Assembly (NCBI GenBank): GCA_009760885.1 | Contig: CM019719.1 | Span: 34,823,584 to 34,887,583, forward strand | From: Achatina immaculata | Taxonomy: Eukaryota > Mollusca > Gastropoda > Stylommatophora > Achatinidae | Length of the DNA stretch: 64,000 bases | Reading direction: 5' to 3' | Shown here: in pieces, positions 23,091-34,164 of the stretch | Layout of the letters: each line of letters starts with the position of its first letter | How positions within the stretch are numbered: position 1 is the stretch's first letter | The notes under the pieces: generated by a model | What the model was told of the DNA's origin: nothing | The model's input: only the letters and a program-made list of their open reading frames with translations | Databases searched by the model: none | Position numbers and translations under genes: made by a program

Positions 23091-23275
23091 ATGTTATGGT
23101 ACCGACTAAACAAAACCAAAAACCTTCAGGATTCACATTTATTCATGTTCTTCCAGCTCTGTCAGCATTTTATTTTTCTTATAATGTGATTGTTAAAAGT
23201 ATTGTCTGATATTATAGGCTACAGTTTTAATATCTATGGCAGATAATGACAAAACATTAACTGATATGTTCTCAC

Positions 23276-23382
23276 TTTTCTTGGGTGTGTCTTCTCATTT
23301 ACTTGTGAAGAGTGTGCCCAGCTGAGACACAGATTTCCTTTTTCCGTCACTGCAGTGATTCCTCTGTATGCAGCCCCATTGC
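23276..23382 (-). CDS. exon: kringle domain, central part
   Basis: 107-bp exon encoding NGAAYRGITAVTEKGNLCLS followed by WAHSSQVNEKTHPRK. GxxYRG, the single Cys and the following Trp match the kringle segment between the first cysteine and the NYCRNPD block. The acceptor is gattgttacacag and the donor agaaaa|gtgaga. Starts in phase 1 with a split Gly codon, ends in phase 0, fitting the exon at 19249. Confidence 0.9.
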
Positions 23383-23805
23383 CTGTGTAACAATCTGATG
23401 ACAAAAGCAACAGTTTAAAAAAATAAAATAAAAAAAGATATTAAAACAACCTGAGAATAAATTTCTATTACTGTATATTATTTTACATTCTTAAATGGAA
23501 CAAATGGAAGACTATAAGCTGATGTTAAACAAAGCCAGTTCTTGACATGAGAAAGAGATGTGGGAAAAACTGGCATATAGACATCTATGGATGACTCTGT
23601 GTATCTCCACTGCCCCAGATCTTAGTGAATGAAAATCTTTCACATGATATATTGTAAAGATATCTGTTGTTCATAAAGAAAAACAATAGAGCTGATGAAG
23701 TGATTTGAAATTAGAATTTAATTTTAATTATATGTATATGAAATATGGAGTTCTTGCTACCTAAAAAAATGAAAAATAAATTATTGTAGTGAAAAAATAA
23801 ATTAA

Positions 23806-26520
23806 TTCATTTACATGTCCCTTGCGGAACTTTGCCTCCCTAACAGCACTCCTGTAAGCCTCTCAGTTGTGAGCAAGATGCCCTGTTACTTATGCATCCA
23901 TTTGTAGATCATCAACGATGTCTTGCAGCCATCTTCGCCTTGGTCTTCCTCTCTTTCTTTTTCCCATTATGTACCCTTTCAAGACGGAATTCTTTAGATT
24001 ATCATGACGTTTATTGTGTCCAAAATATATAAGTTTTCTCTCTTTAATCCTCTTTACTAGCCAGCCTTCTTCAATATTAAGTTCTTGTAGTATGGATATA
24101 TTTGTTACTTTTTGTGTCCATGATATTTGAAGAACTCTTCTGTAGCATTTACATTCAAAGGCATTTATGTGTTTCTCACTTATATCTGAGTGTCCAGGTC
24201 TCACAGGCATATGTTGTGATGGGAAAGATGCATGCCCTTAAAGATCTTATTTTTGTAGTTCTGTCTGTTCCTCTGCACAGATTCTTTAGTTGTTTTACTT
24301 TCTGAAGAGTAACAGATGTTTTCCTTTTAATCTGCCTCATTGTATCTCCATTATTAGTAGTTATCCAAGATATTCAAAACTCTCCACTTCTTCCAGTTTT
24401 TCCTTACTGATATATATTTCAGCTGCCTTGTTTGTTTTGTCAGTTGTCATCAATTTAGTTTTCTTTGCATTAAGATAGAGGTTTTGCTCTTTGCTGTTCT
24501 TATGGACTGACATAATTAGTTTTTCAATTCCTTTTTGTGTTGTGGATAGTAATACTAATTTCTAATCTCTGGTATTTTATAATCTCCAACTGTTATGGCA
24601 TCATAATATTCTTTGTCTACATCTTCTCTAACATTCCTCATTATATTTTCAGTATACAAGTTAAATAAGTAAGGCGACAATATGCACCCCTGACGGACCC
24701 CTTGTTTTATGTCAAACCAAGTTGTTGTTTCACCATTTATCCTTACTGCTACTTGTTGTTCTAGATACAGCAGTGACGTTAATTGTATCAAATGTGTTGG
24801 AAATCCCCAAAGTTTCTGGTGTTGTACACAATCAAATGCCTTTGAGTAATCTATAAAGAATAAATATAGATTCACATTAAACTCTCTGCATTTCTCTATT
24901 TATACTGAATATATGAGCTCTTGATCGTCTTCCTTGCCTGAAACCGGCTTAGATAATATTGACTTCTTCTATTTTATTATGAAGTCTACCCATTATGATT
25001 TTTAACATAATTTTACTGGCATGACTAATCAGGGCAACAGTTCTGTAATTTGTTCATAACTTCAGGTTACCCTTTTTTGGCAGTGGTATGAATATAGTTC
25101 TTTTCCATTTTTTTGGGGCAAATACTTGAATGCCATATCTTTTTACACAGTGCATGATAGATTGTTGCACATTCCTTTTCTCCTGCTTTAATAAGTTCAG
25201 CTGTTATCTTATCACATCCATTTCTCAGATTCTTTATTGCCCATAAAACTTCTTCTATTGTCGGTTTGGGTTCTTTCTCCTTCAATAATAATTCACACTG
25301 TTGATTTCTGCTTTCAATTGTTTCATGCATTCCTCTGCAATATTCCTTCCATCTTTCTAGAATTTCCTCTATCTCTGTCAAAGATATTCCCTATCTCATC
25401 ACAAATTACATTTACCTTAGGTGTGACATTTCTTGTCAATGTCTTCATTTCTTTAAACATTTCACTATCTCTTCTACACTTTTGATGTCCTTCTATTCTT
25501 TCACAACAATATTGTATATATTGTTTTTTGTCTTTTCTCATGCTTCCTTTGTTAAAGATTTATACTCCTCTTTGTTGTTGTTTGTCACTTTCCATTGCAT
25601 CTTCATTTCTCTACGTTGTTTTATCAGTTCTAGTGTGCCTGCTGAAATCCATCCATTCTTTTGTGTTTTCTTTACTGGAACTATGTCTTTAGCTGTTGTT
25701 ATTAAGATATCTCTGGCCTGTGTAGCCAAATCATCTGGTGTCATCTCCTCCTGTACAGCCATCAGGATTTCTAAACAGTTCTTCACTTCTGTACCTATTG
25801 TTCTGGTATTTTTGTAAGATAAAGCAGAGTGGTCTTGATCCAATAACTGTCTTTTTTATCTTTATCTTCATGTCTGCTGTTAATAACTCATGGTCCATGT
25901 CACAATCAGCACCTGATAAAGTTTTTACTTGATCTCCATCTTCTTTTCACTAAAATGTAATCTATTTGATTCTTGGTTTTCTCATCAGGTGATGTCCATG
26001 TGTAAAGTCTTCTTGGATGTTGTTTAAAAAGTGTGTTAACGATCATTAACTGATTTTCCATGAAAAACACCATTAGATTGTCACCTGCCTCATTTCTATG
26101 TCCTATGCTAAATTTCCCTACAACATTTCCTTCATCTTCTGCTCTTTCTGTACTAATCTTTGCATTAAAATCCCCCATTATTAATACAATATCATTTTTC
26201 CGTACCTGGTTTATACAGTGGTTTGCAGTGTGTTATAAAAGTCTTCTACTTTCTCTTCTTCTGCTGCTGATGTAGGTGCATATATCTGGATGATTGTTTT
26301 ATTTATAGGAGTGCCCTTAAGTCTGATTGTGAGGATTCTATCACTTACTGGATTGTAATCTAGTAATGCTTTTGATGTTGATTTGCCCAAGTAAAAAGAC
26401 ACTCCATTCTTTCCTACTAATTCTCGACCAGAGTATATAAAGATATTATTATTCTCGTTCTTGAAGTGTCCTGATCCCTTCCATCAATGTTTGCAGATTC
26501 CCAAAATGTGTATCCCCGTT
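23806..26520 (-). mobile_element. LINE family B, longest copy (B5): endonuclease plus RT
   Basis: Minus-strand, nearly full coding region of an APE-type LINE. Endonuclease: NGVSFYLGKSTSKALLDYNP (26211-26402), then MGDFNAKI, RRLYTWTSPDEKTKNQIDYI (25906-26178) and GADCDMDHELL. Linker at 25067-25841. RT: NLYLFFIDYSKAFDCVQHQK, IKQGVRQGCILSPYLFNLYT (24555-24875). The YADD catalytic box is lost to a small deletion. The C-terminal GKRKRGRPRRRWLQDIVDDL lies at 23890-24210. Frames are broken many times. It sits in the intron between two kringle exons, in gene sense. Confidence 0.9.
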
Positions 26521-26688
26521 CTTTTCATCTTTTATATCTACTGTTAAAAAATTTTTCAGAAGTTATATGAGTAATCCAACTGTGTGAGAAAAAAAAAGGA
26601 TATCAAAAAGTATGTGTTGCAAAATAATAATAAAATGATGGGTACACTTAATTTAATAGATGAATGGATTCAACTTGGCTGAGTGCAC

Positions 26689-26733
26689 CATGAAAGCAAA
26701 AAAGAGAACAGGGTGAAGATTCTGTCACCCTTC
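26689..26733 (-). CDS. exon: kringle domain, first cysteine (micro-exon)
   Basis: 45-bp candidate exon encoding RVTESSPCSLFCFH plus a split Gly codon. Joined to 23276-23382 it gives FCFHGNGAAYRG, the expected kringle start (C-[YF]-x-G-x-G-x-x-YRG). The acceptor is tgctgcctgtccaag and the donor catg|gtgcac. Phase 1 at both ends, matching the CTLD exon before it and the kringle exon after it. Called on fit and phase; it is short and its donor is not strong. Confidence 0.6.
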
Positions 26734-26968
26734 CTTGGACAGGCAGCAAAAAGATAATGGTGACAACTACATTAACAGTTCTTAATAGCATTTTTCGATG
26801 ACCAAGTTCTTTTTTTTTTCATTGTTCATATGAAATAAGACAAATTTTCAAGGTCATTAGAACAGAAGTTATAAGTGAATGCATACAGTAGACACTGACT
26901 CATTTCTTTCTTTTGCCCTCTTAAATTGCATGCACATTCTCAGACATTTTTTAAAAAAATATCTTTAC

Positions 26969-27178
26969 CTCGAAGAATATTCTTGTTCCTCCTCACCTCC
27001 AACTGGCAAATGAAATTGATGCCTCTTTTCTGCTGACACTTATCTGCTTTCCAGTAGAAGTAATCCACCGCTCTGTTCCTGTTACCAGCAGGGTCTTTAA
27101 ATTCATCAGATAAGGTCAGACAGTTATACTTTTTTGCTGCTACTGGCTCTGCATATTTGTTGTTAACTAAAGGCCAAC
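26969..27178 (-). CDS. exon: C-type lectin-like domain, C-terminal part
   Basis: 210-bp exon encoding WPLVNNKYAEPVAAKKYNCL, then VDYFYWKADKCQQKRGINFI with the closing Cys of the CTLD and QLEVRRNKNILR. Cys at KYNC, W-x-x-x-x-C and INFIC fit the CTLD C-terminal cysteines. No WND or EPN/QPD calcium motif is seen. I chose the acceptor at ctgacaaag|gttgg because it is in phase 1 with the preceding exon. An upstream ttgtag at 27203 also opens the frame, but in phase 0. The donor cgag|gtaaag is preferred to an internal gag|gtgagg. Confidence 0.82.
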
Positions 27179-27445
27179 CTTTGTCAGAAGAGTAGGACAA
27201 TTTCTACAAATATATTTGTGGAAATATGGAAATATAAAGTCACTAATATTTAGTACTAGATATCTGCCACGAATCTTTCAATAATTCACCACTGCAGAAA
27301 TGGCTTCTGTAGCACTATGTGAAATTTCATTAACACTATTTTTCGTAATGATTCTTACAATAATTAGCTAATGATGGGTGTTACAAAAATGAGATCTGAT
27401 ACTCCTAAATTTCTGAAAATGCAACAGATATTTCACAGTCCTTAC

Positions 27446-27616
27446 CAGGGAACCATATGCCAAAGTCAACTGCTGACTTCTTAGTTTTGAAAGCTGACTT
27501 CCTTTTGTTGGCTGTGTTTGGTGACTTTTGTTTATTCACATTGTTGTTAGCAACAAACTTGTTCCACTGCCATCCTTGCTTCGTTTTCTTGCCCCCAGTG
27601 TACCATTGATGAGCAT
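27446..27616 (-). CDS. exon: C-type lectin-like domain, middle part
   Basis: 171-bp exon encoding AHQWYTGGKKTKQGWQWNKF, then a Lys/Asn-rich stretch (VNKQKSPNTANKRKSAFKTK), ending FGIWFP. W-x-GG and W-x-W around the turn, and the WFPG strand, are CTLD hallmarks. The basic insertion of about 30 residues between them is unusual. The acceptor is caatctatag and the donor cctg|gtaagg. Phase 1 at both ends. Confidence 0.87.
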
Positions 27617-27919
27617 CTATAGATTGTGGCAAAAAAAAAAATTGTAAAATTATTTTCTTTTCTATCAGCAGGTTATCGCACATTATGAAATATGGATTTG
27701 CCACATTATCTGTCAGAAGGTAAATATCCTGGAACATGTGAGTATGTTTCAGCCTCAGCAAAATTCACTTTTTTTTTTTAATAATTTGATCAACTCACCA
27801 CTTTCTGGTTTTTCAGAGTTGCCAGGCTGGATTTGCATATACTCATTTCAGGACCATAACCTGAGAGGCATACACCAGGGACATTTTTGTTTTAAATTGG
27901 TCTTTTGGCAGGAAAATGA

Positions 27920-28840
27920 ATGAAGGGGAACAGGATGGTTATAACAATTGCTGTTGTAATCTTTTAGCTTCTTCATGACTGGCATCTTGCTCAGATCCTT
28001 CGATTTTCTGGCGGTGTTTCATTCAACGCGATGGGATTCAATATAATGGGATTCAGTATAACTCATTCTTGTTTCTTTACTTCTGCTCAGTTTTATCTCT
28101 CAGGGATTTTACTTTCACAGTTCTGGAGCAGTTGTTGTTTAGGTCAGTTTTTAATTTCTCTCCAGGTTTTTTTTCTTATTGTTTCTTTCATCCGGGGCTG
28201 TAACTTGTTTGCATACAAGCAGTCAATTTGGCTTCTCTATGTTGTTGGGATCCCTCATTGAATTTAAGTATTCTTGATTGAAAAATATGCATATATTCCC
28301 TGTGTTGAGCAAATATCCTGCTGCCATGTCAACAAACATCTTGTAATTCATTCTTTTTTATCTCTGCTTCTCTGCACACTGACTGTTTATATTTTAATGC
28401 TTATGGGACTAAAAGTTTTGTGATTCTCCAGTGATGATAATGACAATGGTGACTTTAGACATTAAAGATAGCAGGATATCATGGCTTTCCTTTTTTAAAA
28501 TTTTCTGGATGACCCCTCCACATGCTTCATTGTCTGACTTGTCAGTTCACCTCACCAAGGTGAAGCCACATCAATTTTCTTCTTATTTATTAGACTGTAT
28601 AGACACGCATTATTCTGTTTCCAGAAAAGTAATCAAGAAAGTTAGGTAGAGTTTTGACTGGATATGGTTTGCTAGTGTTGGTGCCATAGAAGACACTCCA
28701 CTCTCCACATATTACAGATAATGTGCATCATGTACATCTACTAGCTGGGGTGTTGTTAACCTCTTCACTCCTATTTAAGAAATGAAATGTGTATTTTTAT
28801 CCTGCATGCTTGCTTATCACACACACACATATGTCATTAT
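27920..28840. other. intron sequence without recognised features
   Basis: T-rich intronic sequence between the CTLD exons at 27616 and 30359. Short open frames on both strands show no recognisable domains. A short (AC)n run occurs near 28820. Confidence 0.4.
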
Positions 28841-28844
28841 TGTC

Positions 28845-29630
28845 ATTCATTCATTCATTTGCATGTCCCTTGTGGAACTTTGCCTCCCTAACAGCACTCC
28901 TGTAGGCCTCTCAATTGTGAGCAAGATGTCTTGCTGCTGATGCATCCATTTGCAGATCATCAACAATGTCTTGCAGCCGTCTTCGCCTAGGTCTTCCTCT
29001 CTTTCTTTTTCCCATTATGTACCCTTCCATCAGTTTTCTCTAGATTATCATGACGTTTAATGTGTCCAAAATATTTAAGTTTTCTCTGTTTAATCCTCTT
29101 TACTAGCCAGCCTTCTTCAATATTAAGCTCTTGTAGTATAGATATATTTGTTCTTTTTTGTGTCCATGATATCTGAAGAACTCTTCTGTAGCATTTACAT
29201 TCAAAGGCATTTATGTTTTGTTAAGTGTCCAGGTCTCACAGGCATACGTTGCGATGAGAAAGATACATGCCCTTAAAAATCTTATTTTTGTAGTTCTGTC
29301 TGTTCCTCTGCACAGATTCTTTAGTTGTTTTATTTTCTGAAGAGCAACAGATGTCCTCCTTTTAATTTCCCTCATTGTATTTCCATTATTAGTTAGCAGT
29401 GATCCAAGATATTCAAAACTCTCCACTTCTTCCAGTTTTTCCTCATTAATACATATATCAGCTGCCTTGTTTATTTTGTCAGTTGTCATCAAATTAGTTT
29501 TCTTCGCATTAAGATAGAGGTTTTGCTCTTCATTATTCTTACGGACTGACATAATTAGTTTTTCCATTCCTTTTTATGTTGTGGACAGTAATACTGTGTC
29601 ATCGCATATCTAATCTCTGGTATTGTATTA
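28845..29630 (-). mobile_element. LINE family B, 3' part (copy B6)
   Basis: Minus-strand copy, with cattcattcattcatt as tail at 28846-28860, then the C terminus. ORF 29211-29567 keeps LYLNAKKTNLMTTDKINKAA and VESFEYLGSLLTNNGNTMRE to TYACETWTLNKT. 5'-truncated at the YADD box. Confidence 0.87.
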
Positions 29631-30358
29631 TTGTACTCCTGTCTATTCATTCTCACCAATCTAACAAGGTAGATTTTGTGACCTACATACATGCAAGGTA
29701 AATCTCTACCAAATAAATGCCTATTCTTTTGGGTTTTGTTTTCATCAGATGTTTTGTCTCATCTATTATTATCAACAAAGACATTCATCAAGTGCTGGAT
29801 TGTTCCAGCCGTTTTTATTACCATGAGTTCTCGTCCTATTTTGTCATTACTCCTTTTTCCTTCTTCTTTCATCACGTGAAACTAAATCATACATATCTAA
29901 ACCACTACTCTGATGGTCCCAGTTTTATCACAGTCATCATTATACTTACTGTCTAAATTACTTTTATTTTCCCAATGTTGATGATTATTTTTACTGCCTA
30001 ATCAGTGCAGTAAATCTAGTATAGCACACAGCCAGATATTTTTGTAACAAAAGTAAGAAATTTGTTGAGGTTTTTTTGTTATGTTTGTTCTCTAAAACAG
30101 TTTTTTTTCACAACCTTTTTTTTACATCCAAAGACTACGTGTAATAACAGACCACCAGTTTATATAGAGTATTGCTGTGCCATAAGCCCTTGATTGTTTT
30201 TATTTTGTACATACTACTAAATACCAAAGTTATAACACAGCTGTGGATCACTTGATTTCATTAACAATAAGTCAAGAAATTATTCTTATTACACCGAAAA
30301 CAAAAATGATGATTTGTAAAAAGTATGACACATCATTCACACTGAAATTACAACTTAC

Positions 30359-30532
30359 TATGCAATGAATTTTTTATAATATTGGATAAGAAATGGTTTT
30401 CCTCCAAGGATTCAATTGTAACAAGACTTGAATTTTCTTGAGCACAAACATCTCCAGCTAAGTAGATATTCTCAGCTTTTGAGTAAAATTTGTAACATTT
30501 GCCAAATCCTGCCACCCATCCATCAGGGCAAC
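30359..30532 (-). CDS. exon: C-type lectin-like domain, N-terminal part
   Basis: 174-bp exon encoding CPDGWVAGFGKCYKFYSKAE, then AGDVCAQENSSLVTIESLEE and NHFLSNII. This is the classic long-form CTLD start: two N-terminal cysteines, W, CY.F, and C....A.LV.I.S..E..FL. The acceptor is tatgttgtcag and the donor cata|gtaagt. Phase 1 at both ends. It joins SRCR 1 (41820-42004) directly, giving HPNT-G-CPDGW. Confidence 0.92.
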
Positions 30533-31059
30533 CTGACAACATAAAGAGTGATAAAATATTTGAGGAAAGTGCAGAAGGAATGAACAATGTTAGAGATGAT
30601 CACATAAAAAGAGCAGAATGTAAGAAAATGTAATGTTTTAAAGTATATTAAAAACTACATTTTATAAAAATCCACTCTTGAGCACACACTGTGTAGCCAT
30701 TAAGACACAACATACAGTTACAAAGAATAATAAATTTGATTTTATGAACAAATAGTAATTTCTAATATTTTTGCCCTATTTGGATTGTTTCCTTAAATTT
30801 TTTTAGGTTCCTGTAGTAATTTCGTTTCTCTTTATTGTAATGGGCACTTTCCATCCTAGAAGATAGTTCCTAACTAAATAGATGTTAGCCTTTGCCAGAA
30901 TGTGCTGAGCATCATTTCACTGAACAGTCCCTCCAGATCTCATTTTCTGATTAAAATTAAAACTTGGTGTATTCTTATACAGAGTCACTCTCCAAGTGAC
31001 ACCAGTTCTTCCCAGTCCTAATGCCTGATTTAAAAAATAAACATCACTTATAGATGACT

Positions 31060-31200
31060 GATAAATATCTTTTTTATTTCAGTGATGGTTTAAGATCATC
31101 TCTCCAACATTTATATAATCCAGATCATTCTGCCTCTGGTCTCTTGATATCTTCATATACTCTGTCTTATCTTGGTTAATGGTCAAGCCCACTTTTCATC
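31060..31200 (-). mobile_element. LINE RT fragment (family D/J-like)
   Basis: The minus strand encodes GLTINQDKTEYMKISRDQRQ and VGEM, the segment just after the YADD box in APE-type LINEs. It is cut off at its 5' side by the TTG/CTG microsatellite at 31234. Weak homology may continue to about 30800. Confidence 0.6.
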
Positions 31201-31233
31201 AATAATTAATGTTTTTCTTGAAGAGAAGTTGTT

Positions 31234-31362
<129 letters not shown>

Positions 31363-31439
31363 ATGAAAACAATAAGTATTTCATATCAATTACACAAAAC
31401 TACTATTGAGAATTAATATGAGAAGAACTAACCACAGAA

Positions 31440-31803
31440 TAAAGATGGAAATAGCAGATGGAACAATTTGGATTTGTAAGAGGGAAAAGAAACACATAAT
31501 GCTATATATATGCACTAAGAACTCTTGATAGACAGAAACTTTTGAAGTAAAGAAAGACAAGATTTTTATGCTTCACTGACTACTCCAAAGCGCTGGATAA
31601 AGTAAAACATGATATGAAAATGTTAGAGAATATAAATACTGACCATAAAGAGCTGACAATAATTTTTTTAAAAAATATGTACTGCAATCAGGAAGCAGCC
31701 ATCAGGATAGAAAATATGATAGGCAAATATCAATCAATAAAGCAAGAAGTTAGACAAAGTTGCGTCTTTTCATCAGATTTGTTCTCAGTGTACAGTGAAA
31801 ATA
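31440..31803 (+). mobile_element. LINE family D, RT fragment (copy D2)
   Basis: Plus-strand remains of the RT palm: FCFTDYSKAL-like, then NQEAAIRIENMIGKYQSIKQ (matching QQEAAVRVENRTGKYQPIKQ in D4) and SSDLFSVYSENM. Truncated at both ends and butted against family B copy B7. Confidence 0.72.
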
Positions 31804-31805
31804 TG

Positions 31806-32985
31806 AATTCAGTCAATCGTTTGCATGTCCCTTGCAGAACACTGCCTCCCTAACAGCTCTTCTAAAGCCCTTTCAGTTGTAAGCAAGATGCCCTGCTGCT
31901 GATGCATCCATTTGCAAATCATCAACAATGTCTTGCAGCCATTTTTGCCTTGGTCTTCCTCTCTTTCTTTTTCCCATTATGTACCCTTCCAAGATGGTCT
32001 TCTCTAGATTATCATGATGTTTAACAAGTCCAAAATATTTAAGTTTTCTCTCTTTAATCCTCTTTACTAGCCAGCCTTCTTCAATATTACATACTTGTAG
32101 TATGGATATATTCGTTCTTTTTTGTGTCCATTATATTTGAAGAACTCTTTTGTAGTATTTACATTCAAAGGCATTTATGTGTTTCTCAGCTGTGTATTTT
32201 AAGTGTCCAGGTCTCACAGACATGTGTTGTGATGGGAAAGATGATTGCCCTTAAAAATCTTATTTTTTTAATTCTGTCTGTTCCTCTCCATAGCTTCTTT
32301 AGTTGTTTTATTTTCTGAAGAGCGATAGCTGTCCTCCTTTTAATTTCCCTCATTGTATTCCATTATTAGTTAGTAGTGATCCAAGATATTCAAAACTCTC
32401 CACTTCTTCCAGTTTTTCCTTACTGATATATATTTCAGCTGCCTTATTTGTTTTGTCAGTTGTCATCAATTTAGTTTTCTTTGCATTAAGATAGAGGTTG
32501 TACTCTTCACTATTCTTACAGACTGACATAAGTAGTTTTTCTATTCTTTTCTGTGTTGTGGACAATAATTCTGTGTATCAGCATATCTAATTTTTGGTAT
32601 TTCATAACCTCCAATTGTTATGACATCATAATATTCTTTGTCTACATCTTCTCTAACATTCCTCATTATGTTTTCAGTATACAGGTTAAATAAGTAAGGT
32701 GACAATATGCACCCCTGACAGAACCCTTGTTTTATGTCAAACCGAGCTGTTGTTTCACCATTTATTCTTACTACTGCCTGTTGGTCTAGACACATCAGTG
32801 ATATTAATTGAGTCACATGTGTTGGAAATCCAATTATTTCCCAAAGTTTCTGGTGTTGTACACAATCAAATGCCTTTGAATAGTCTATAAAGGATAAATA
32901 TAGATTCACATTGAATTCTCTGCAGTTCTCAATTATTAATCTTATATTGAATATATGATCTCTTGTTCCTCTTCCTTGAAAATAT
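31806..32985 (-). mobile_element. LINE family B, RT to 3' end (copy B7)
   Basis: Minus-strand copy. RT: VNLYLSFIDYSKAFDCVQHQ, FDIKQGFCQGCILSPYLFNL (32541-32985). The catalytic box is broken (IRYAD then a frameshift, YADD becoming YAD-TQ). Downstream LNAKKTKLMTTDKTNKAAEI (32350-32565). 3' tail of gtcaatc type at about 31812. The long frame starting at 33218 runs from unrelated sequence into the element. Confidence 0.87.
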
Positions 32986-33024
32986 GAGAGAAATAAAAAA
33001 TAAGTAACGGTTGTATGATGAAAG

Positions 33025-33545
33025 AAGAACCTACCTAAATGCAGTGTTAAAGTACAAGAAATTGTCTTGAGACAAGTGCATTCATTTAAATATTTGATTA
33101 CGTGATTAAAATCAGATGGGAAATGCACCTGTGAAATCAAGAATAGAATATACCAAGTCAGAACAGCTTTCAAACAAATGAGAAACATCTTGTGCAGTGC
33201 ATCTCTGTCTCCGAACATCAGAGAGTGTTCTAAAGTGTTACACTGCTCTATGAAAGTGAGTCATGGGCAATGGTTAGATCATACATAGATCACTAGGGGC
33301 AACAGAGATGTTGTTTCTTAGGGGAATGTTAAGAGTACTGTGGGCAGCTGTGTTGACAAACAGGGAATATCTAACACAAGCAAATGTAGATAGGAACCTA
33401 ATTCAGTCCATAAGAAAGTGGCAGTCCTTATTCATTGGATATGTAGTGATATAGGGAGGTTTGAAAATATCAAAACAGAAAGAAAGATAAGTGGGAAATG
33501 AGACATGGGAAGATCAAGAGATAATAATCATGGAGATTCTAATGC
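33025..33545 (+). mobile_element. LINE family D-like fragment (copy D3)
   Basis: Plus-strand broken frames parallel to D4: QVHSFKYL, KSDGKCTCEIKNRIYQVRTA, AFKQMRNILCSASLSPNIRE. Many stops; old copy. Confidence 0.65.
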
Positions 33546-33577
33546 AGTTGCACAATAATAGGTCACCAATGTTAGGC

Positions 33578-33866
33578 AAGAAATTAGACTCTTTTGAAAA
33601 CAAATGCCTCAGGAAAATACTTGGTGTAAAGTGGAATTAATTTAAGAACAACAAATAGATAAGACAGATGAGCAAACAACAACCTGTCTCATGGGTGATC
33701 AGAAGAAGAAGATGGACATATGTAGGCCATGTCATGAGAAGAAACAATCAGAGAATACTGAAACAAGCTATCAAGTGGAGCACAACAGGCCAAAGAAAAA
33801 GCTGGCAAACAACTATGAGAGCCCCATGTGACGTTTAACAGCACGGGAAGGATGTAAGATATAAGA
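33578..33866 (+). mobile_element. LINE family A, 3' fragment (copy A5)
   Basis: Plus-strand family A end, from KLDSFENKCLRKILGVKWN-like sequence to the 3' end with gtaagatataag. A deletion removes much of the RGRPRETL region. Confidence 0.82.
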
Positions 33867-34164
33867 ATATCAGGCACTGTGATCTATGGAGAGACATAAC
33901 CACCAATGCCTACCAGCATGGCACTTAATGATGGTGATGCTTATTATTATGGTCATCATTACTGAATTTTCCTCTCACTTATGACAAAATGGAACAAACT
34001 TAGCAACAAACTTCCGACTTTTCTGCAGGTGTCAAAAAGTGTGTTTGTTAATGTTTTTGAGGAACTAAAATAAGGACAATAATGAGAAAATAAAGTAAGT
34101 TCAGGTTATTTTAAATTTAGAAGTCAGTTGTTTCTTAAAAAGTTCTGATGCCTCATGTATCCAT

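Noticed and set aside
27179..27203. Upstream acceptor (ttgtag at 27204) for the last CTLD exon
   Set aside because: It is in phase 0 while the preceding exon ends in phase 1; the acceptor at 27179 keeps the frame. It remains possible only if a further small exon exists.
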